Below, one piece after another: positions 59,627 to 64,000 of a DNA stretch of 64,000 nt (the stretch's first letter is position 1; every line of letters starts with the position of its first letter). A program made the translations under genes and the position numbers. The notes under the pieces were generated by a model. It saw only the letters and a program-made list of their open reading frames with translations. It was not told the origin of the DNA and made no database searches. Source of the stretch: Rhizobium subbaraonis (GTDB lineage Bacteria; Pseudomonadota; Alphaproteobacteria; Rhizobiales; Rhizobiaceae); NCBI RefSeq assembly GCF_900220975.1, contig NZ_OBQD01000002.1:186001-250000 (forward strand), given 5' to 3'.

Positions 59627-61060
59627 ATGGCTACGGAGACGACGCAGAAATTCTCACTGTTCGCACTGACGGGCATGGTGGTCGGCTCCATGGTCGGCGC
59701 GGGCATCTTCAACCTGCCTGGCCGTTTTGCCAGCGCCACCGGACCGTTCGGCGCGATCATCGCCTGGCTGATCGCGGGCACCGGCATGTATATGCTGGCA
59801 AGGGTGTTCCAGGCGCTGGCGGAGAAGAAACCTGACATCGATTCGGGCGTCTTCGCCTACGCCAAGGCCGGGTTCGGCGACTACATGGGCTTCCTTTCGG
59901 CCTTCGGCTACTGGCTGGGGAGTTGCCTGGGCAACGTTTTCTACTGGGTCCTGATCGGCTCGACGCTGGGGCGGTTCTTTCCGGAAGTGTTCGGCGACGG
60001 CAGCACGCTGACCGCGATCGTCGTCTCTCTTGTCGGCATCTGGTCCTTCCACTTCATGATCCTGCGCGGCGTCGAACAGGCGACCTTCATCAACACGGTC
60101 GTCACGATCGCCAAGATCGTGCCGCTCATCATCGCAATCATCGCCTTCGTCGTCGTCTTCAACTACTCGCAGTTTGCCGAGAACTTCTTTGGCGGCGTCG
60201 GCATGTACGAGAAGTCGCTGGTTGCACAGGTGCGCGACACCATGCTGATCACCGTCTTCGTCTTCCTCGGCATCGAGGGCGCAAGCGTATATTCTCGCTT
60301 TGCGAAGAAGCGTTCCGACGTCGGCTCGGCCACCATTCTGGGCTTCGTCGCCGTGACCGGCCTGATGGTGGCCGTCACGCTGTTGCCCTATGCGACTGCG
60401 CCGCGCATTGACATCGCCGGTGTTCAAAACCCGTCGCTCGCCGGTGCGCTGGAACTCGCGGTCGGCCATTGGGGCGCGGTGATGATCTCCATCGGCGTAC
60501 TGGTATCGGTGCTCGGCGCCTATCTCGCCTGGTCGCTGATCTGCGCCGAAGTGCTGTTCGCCGCGGCGAACTCCAGGGACATGCCGCGGATATTCGCAGC
60601 ACAGAACCGCAACCGCGTGCCGGCCAACGCGCTGTGGCTGACGAACATCGTCGTTTCGCTTTTCGTGATCTCGACCTACTGGTCGCGCGACGCCTTCAAC
60701 TTCATGCTCGACATGACGAGCGTGACGGCGCTGCTGCCGTATCTTCTCGTCGCCGGCTACGGCGTGCTGATCGCCCGGCGCGGCGAAGGCTACGAGACGA
60801 CGCCGCAGGAGCGCGGGCGAGACCAGATCTTCGCATGGATCGCAGTGGTCTACACGCTGTTCATGTTCGTCGCCGCCGGTCTGAAATATGTGCTTCTGGT
60901 CGCAGTGCTCTTCGTGCCCGGCACCATTCTCTACTTCTGGGCCCGCCGCGAGCAGAACGCACAGATCTTTACGCCTGTGGAACTCGTCATCTTTGCCGTC
61001 ACCGTCGTAGCCGGCGCTATCGGCACATACGGCCTGCTGACAGGCACCATCACCCACTAA
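59627..61060 (+). CDS. arcD: APC-family arginine/ornithine antiporter (ArcD-like), copy 2
   Basis: 477 aa from the ATG at 59627 (GGGGGCGAG upstream). It is clearly a paralogue of the gene before it: [20 protein letters not shown] and the [20 protein letters not shown] block are nearly the same. Further shared segments include [11 protein letters not shown] near residue 345. It lies 25 bp before arcA and is probably co-transcribed with it. It should import arginine against ornithine or citrulline. Tandem duplication followed by divergence best explains the pair. The 239-bp gap before it holds a T-run (CTTTTTTTCGCG near 59466) that could end the first transcript. Confidence 0.88.
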   Translation: MATETTQKFSLFALTGMVVGSMVGAGIFNLPGRFASATGPFGAIIAWLIAGTGMYMLARVFQALAEKKPDIDSGVFAYAKAGFGDYMGFLSAFGYWLGSCLGNVFYWVLIGSTLGRFFPEVFGDGSTLTAIVVSLVGIWSFHFMILRGVEQATFINTVVTIAKIVPLIIAIIAFVVVFNYSQFAENFFGGVGMYEKSLVAQVRDTMLITVFVFLGIEGASVYSRFAKKRSDVGSATILGFVAVTGLMVAVTLLPYATAPRIDIAGVQNPSLAGALELAVGHWGAVMISIGVLVSVLGAYLAWSLICAEVLFAAANSRDMPRIFAAQNRNRVPANALWLTNIVVSLFVISTYWSRDAFNFMLDMTSVTALLPYLLVAGYGVLIARRGEGYETTPQERGRDQIFAWIAVVYTLFMFVAAGLKYVLLVAVLFVPGTILYFWARREQNAQIFTPVELVIFAVTVVAGAIGTYGLLTGTITH

Positions 61061-61085
61061 CGAGAAAAGAACGGGAGTCCCCAAG

Positions 61086-62324
61086 ATGGAAAGCAATTTC
61101 GGCGTGCATTCCGAAGTCGGCCAACTGCGCAAGGTCATGGTATGCGCGCCCGGCCGCGCGCACCAGCGTCTCACCCCCTCCAACTGCGACGACCTGCTGT
61201 TCGATGACGTGCTGTGGGTCGACAATGCCAAGCGGGACCATTTCGACTTCATGACCAAGATGCGCGATCGCGGCATCGAGGTGGTGGAGATGCACAACCT
61301 GCTGGCGGAAACCGTGGCCATACCCGAGGCCAAGAAATGGATCCTCGACAACCAGGTCGTGCCGAACCAGATCGGCCTCGGCCTGTTGGACGAGGTCCGC
61401 TCCTATCTCGAGGGCCTCTCCAACCGGGAACTCGCCGAAACGCTGATCGGCGGCCTTTCGACCTATGAATTCCCCGAGACGGTCGGCGGCGACCAGCTGA
61501 TGCTGATCCGCGATGCGGCCGGCGTCAACGAATACCTGCTGCCGCCGCTGCCGAACACGCTCTACACCCGCGATACGACCTGCTGGATCTATGGCGGCGT
61601 CACGCTGAACTCCCTCTACTGGCCCGCCCGGCACGAAGAGACGATCCTCACCTCCTCCATCTACAAGTTCCACCCCGATTTCGCCGGCAAGGTGAACGTC
61701 TGGTGGGGCGACCCGACCAAGGACTGGGGGCTGGCCACGATCGAGGGTGGCGACGTCATGCCGATCGGCAAGGGCAACGTGCTGATCGGCATGAGCGAGC
61801 GCACGTCACGCCAGGCGATCAGCCAGGTGGCGGCGGCCCTGTTCGAAAAGGGCGCGGCGGAGCGCGTCATCGTCGCAGCCATGCCGAAGCTGCGCGCGGC
61901 CATGCATCTCGATACCGTGTTCACCTTCGCCGACCGTGACTGCGTGCTGCTCTATCCCGATATCGTCAACGGCATCGACGCCTTCTCCTACCGCCCCGAC
62001 GGAAAGGGTGGTGTCGAACTGCACAAGGACAAGGGCACATTTGTCGAGACCGTGCGCGATGCGCTCGGCCTCAAGAAAATGCGCGTTGTGGAGACCGGCG
62101 GCAACGACTACATGCGCGAACGCACCCAGTGGGACAGTGGCGCGAACCTCGTCTGCGCCTCGCCGGGCGTTGTCTATGCTTACGACCGCAACACCTACAC
62201 CAACACGCTGCTGCGCAAGGAAGGCATCGAGGTGATTACGATCACCGGCGCCGAACTGGGCCGCGGACGCGGCGGCGGTCATTGCATGACCTGCCCGATC
62301 ATCCGTGATGCGGTCGACTACTGA
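61086..62324 (+). CDS. arcA: Arginine deiminase
   Basis: 412 aa, normal for ADI. It hydrolyses arginine to citrulline and ammonia. The sequence starts [20 protein letters not shown], with [20 protein letters not shown] (the Asp/Arg substrate region), [20 protein letters not shown] with the conserved Glu-Gly-Gly-Asp, [10 protein letters not shown] with the catalytic His and Asp, and the nucleophile Cys400 in [14 protein letters not shown]. The upstream ArcD-like gene is 25 bp away. The usual partners arcB (ornithine carbamoyltransferase) and arcC (carbamate kinase) do not follow; an RND efflux pair does. Ammonia production for acid defence is one possible role. Confidence 0.95.
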   Translation: MESNFGVHSEVGQLRKVMVCAPGRAHQRLTPSNCDDLLFDDVLWVDNAKRDHFDFMTKMRDRGIEVVEMHNLLAETVAIPEAKKWILDNQVVPNQIGLGLLDEVRSYLEGLSNRELAETLIGGLSTYEFPETVGGDQLMLIRDAAGVNEYLLPPLPNTLYTRDTTCWIYGGVTLNSLYWPARHEETILTSSIYKFHPDFAGKVNVWWGDPTKDWGLATIEGGDVMPIGKGNVLIGMSERTSRQAISQVAAALFEKGAAERVIVAAMPKLRAAMHLDTVFTFADRDCVLLYPDIVNGIDAFSYRPDGKGGVELHKDKGTFVETVRDALGLKKMRVVETGGNDYMRERTQWDSGANLVCASPGVVYAYDRNTYTNTLLRKEGIEVITITGAELGRGRGGGHCMTCPIIRDAVDY

Positions 62325-62389
62325 CAACCTTCGAGAGAAACGCGCGCGGCCGCGGTCGCGCGCTGTCCCAGCCGCCACAAGAGGTTCTC

Positions 62390-63490
62390 ATGACGCCGAA
62401 GCTCTTCCTCACACGACAGGTGGCCGTGCGCGGCATGTGGCTGGCCGCCGCACTGTTTCTCGTAACCGGTTGCCAGAACGAGGAGGAACAGACGGAGGTG
62501 CCCCCGCGGCCGGTAAAGACCGTCACCGTATCCTTCAATCCGGACGACACCTTCGGCTCGCTCGTTGGCGAGGTGCAGCCGCGTTTCGAAACCAATTTCA
62601 GCTTCCGACAGGGCGGCGAAGTGCGCGAGCGCGCCGTCGAGGTGGGCGATATTGTCAAGGCGGGCGACGTACTCGCAAGGCTTGATTCCGAAGACCAGCA
62701 GGATGCCGTCCGCAAGGCCGAAGCCAACGTCTTTGCGGCCGTGGCTAACCTGCAGAACGCCGTCCAGAACCGAGACCGGACCCAGTCGCTCTATCCCCGC
62801 ACGGCAACCCGGCAGGCGCTCGATGCCGCGATCGCCCAGGCTACCACGGCCCAGGCGAGCAAGGACGCGTCCGAAGCTGCGCTTCGCGTCGCCAACAACA
62901 ACCTCGACAACCGCACCGTGAAGGCCAATACCGATGGCGTCGTCACGGCCGTCGGCGCCGAGGTTGGCCAGAATGTCGGCGGTGGCCAGATGGTGGTTCG
63001 CGTGGCGCGCCTGGAGGACAAGGACGCAGTGTTCCAGGTCCCCGAAAGCGCGATCCAGGCGGCCAGTCGCGACATGCGCATCGAGGTGCGGCTTCTGAGC
63101 AATCCGCAGAGCACGACCGGCGGCAGGGTCCGCGAGATCTCGCCGGTGGCCGACGCGATCACCCGCAACTTCACCGTCCGCGTCGCCCTGGACAATCCGC
63201 CGGAAGACTTCCGTTTCGGCAGTGCGGTGCGCGGCAGCGTCCGCCTCGCCGGCGATGCCGTCGCCCGTCTGCCGATGACGGCCCTGTTCAATAAGGGCAA
63301 CGACTCGGCGGTCTGGGTCGTCGATCCCGCGAGCAGCACGACAAAACTGGTGCCGGTGACCGTCCTGCGCTTCGAGACGGACGATTTCCTGGTGACGAAG
63401 GGCATCGCCGCCGGCGACAACGTGGTCGTCGCCGGCGCGCAGCAGCTGCGCCCGGGCATGGCTGTGCGCCTGCTGCAGGGAAACCGCTGA
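62390..63490 (+). CDS. RND efflux periplasmic adaptor lipoprotein
   Basis: 366 aa. A lipoprotein signal peptide ends at Cys28 (FLVTGC). The membrane-fusion protein layout is visible: the first beta strand PRPVKTVTVSFNP, a lipoyl half with RQGGEVRERAVEVGDIVKAG and VLARLDSEDQQDAVRKAEAN, the alpha hairpin (about 100-160), the second lipoyl half DGVVTAVGAEVGQNVGGGQM, and the beta-barrel and membrane-proximal domains. It connects an inner-membrane RND pump to an outer-membrane channel. The pump gene begins in its stop codon (TGATG). The outer-membrane channel is not in the window. Confidence 0.9.
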   Translation: MTPKLFLTRQVAVRGMWLAAALFLVTGCQNEEEQTEVPPRPVKTVTVSFNPDDTFGSLVGEVQPRFETNFSFRQGGEVRERAVEVGDIVKAGDVLARLDSEDQQDAVRKAEANVFAAVANLQNAVQNRDRTQSLYPRTATRQALDAAIAQATTAQASKDASEAALRVANNNLDNRTVKANTDGVVTAVGAEVGQNVGGGQMVVRVARLEDKDAVFQVPESAIQAASRDMRIEVRLLSNPQSTTGGRVREISPVADAITRNFTVRVALDNPPEDFRFGSAVRGSVRLAGDAVARLPMTALFNKGNDSAVWVVDPASSTTKLVPVTVLRFETDDFLVTKGIAAGDNVVVAGAQQLRPGMAVRLLQGNR

Positions 63491-64000
63491 TGAACGAAGG
63501 CTTCAACCTGTCCGAATGGGCGATCAAGCGCCAGGCCCTCATCATCTTTCTCGTTCTGCTCAGCGCCGCCGCGGGCATTTTCGCCTACGTCAATCTCGGC
63601 CGCGACGAGGATCCGGAGTTCACCTTCAAGACAATGGTCGTCTCCGCCGGCTGGCCGGGCGGCACGATCGAGCAGACCACCGACCAGATCACCGACAGGC
63701 TGGAACGGACGCTCGAAGAGGTGCCGCATCTCGACCATCTGCGCAGCCTGACGAGCGCCGGGCAGTCGGTCATCTATGTCATTCTTGATGATGCGACGCC
63801 GCCAGATGCGGTCGGGGAATCGTGGTACCAGGCCCGCAAGAAGGTCGGCGATATCGCCGCGACCCTGCCCGCCGGCGTCCGCGGGCCCTTCTTCAACGAC
63901 GATTTCGGCGACACGTTCGGCATCATCTACGGCTTTACGTCCGACGGCTTCAGCGACCGCGAAGTTCGAGACTGGGCCTATGAAGCGCGCAACCGCCTGC
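63490..64000 (+). CDS. RND efflux pump inner-membrane subunit (truncated by window edge)
   Basis: Only the first 170 codons are present; the gene continues past the right edge. It opens MNEGFNLSEWAIKRQALIIF, then one membrane helix (LVLLSAAAGIFAYVNL), then the porter-domain motif GRDEDPEFTFKTMVVSAGWP and GGTIEQTTDQITDRLERTLE. The DPEFT and PGxxxxxxExxVT-type patterns mark AcrB/MexB-family pumps. Its ATG overlaps the adaptor stop by one base. The substrate cannot be told from this part. Confidence 0.9.
   Translation, partial: MNEGFNLSEWAIKRQALIIFLVLLSAAAGIFAYVNLGRDEDPEFTFKTMVVSAGWPGGTIEQTTDQITDRLERTLEEVPHLDHLRSLTSAGQSVIYVILDDATPPDAVGESWYQARKKVGDIAATLPAGVRGPFFNDDFGDTFGIIYGFTSDGFSDREVRDWAYEARNRL

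Overview
The window is GC-rich, densely coded alphaproteobacterial DNA with no rRNA, tRNA, IS element, prophage or CRISPR that I could see. Gene content points to the family Rhizobiaceae (Ensifer/Sinorhizobium, Shinella, Rhizobium or Agrobacterium relatives). The strongest evidence is a nearly complete succinoglycan exo cluster in the gene order known from Sinorhizobium meliloti. A uronate dehydrogenase pathway close to that of Agrobacterium and a homogentisate pathway fit this. It reads as a stable chromosomal or chromid segment rather than a mobile island.

Layout. 1-1.2 kb: the start of an exported protein, a DUF1810 protein and a small secreted protein. 1.2-4.1 kb: a MerR metal sensor divergent from a Zn/Cd/Pb P1B-ATPase. 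4.2-5.4 kb: an orphan solute-binding protein. 5.5-9.4 kb: a MerR-XRE-cupin regulator divergent from gabT-gabD (GABA catabolism). 9.5-14.0 kb: homogentisate catabolism (hmgA, fah, maiA, a MarR regulator) with a UPF0314 gene embedded on the other strand. 14.2-19.7 kb: a stand-alone WGR protein, an ABC exporter-fold transporter, an AraC regulator and a TonB siderophore receptor. 19.9 kb: a DUF1127 mini-protein.

20.3-27.9 kb: a D-galacturonate/D-glucuronate oxidative pathway. Uptake is by a TRAP transporter (dctPQM). Oxidation is by Udh, lactone handling by Gli and Gci, and dehydration by KdgD, under a GntR/FadR-type regulator. The last enzyme, alpha-ketoglutarate semialdehyde dehydrogenase, is not in the cluster.

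28.0-48.2 kb: exoZ-Q-F-Y (minus), exoX and exoU (plus), exoV-W (minus), then exoT-H-K-L-A-M-O-N-P (plus). These cover initiation (ExoY/F), seven glucose additions (ExoA, L, M, O, U, W), decoration (acetyl ExoZ, succinyl ExoH, pyruvyl ExoV), flipping (ExoT), polymerisation and chain length (ExoQ, ExoP), cleavage (ExoK), precursor supply (ExoN) and repression (ExoX). exoB and exoI are absent from their S. meliloti positions. ExoP has Asn instead of Lys in its Walker A motif.

48.3-50.8 kb: a DUF1269 protein, an AI-2E/PerM-family membrane protein and two small envelope proteins. 50.8-56.3 kb: an Mrp/Mbh-like cation/proton antiporter operon in which two proton-pumping domains are fused in one polypeptide with an apparent frameshift near its C-terminus. 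56.5-57.6 kb: a DUF900 alpha/beta-hydrolase lipoprotein. 57.9-62.3 kb: two paralogous APC antiporters followed by arginine deiminase. 62.4 kb to the end: an RND efflux adaptor and the start of its pump.

Small-scale signals that a gene list would miss: a 12-bp motif shared by two divergent exo promoters; paired 19-bp operators 32 bp apart at gabT; an 11-bp direct repeat before hmgA; and a 13-bp motif at both ends of the galacturonate regulator gene, one copy lying inside its own last codons.
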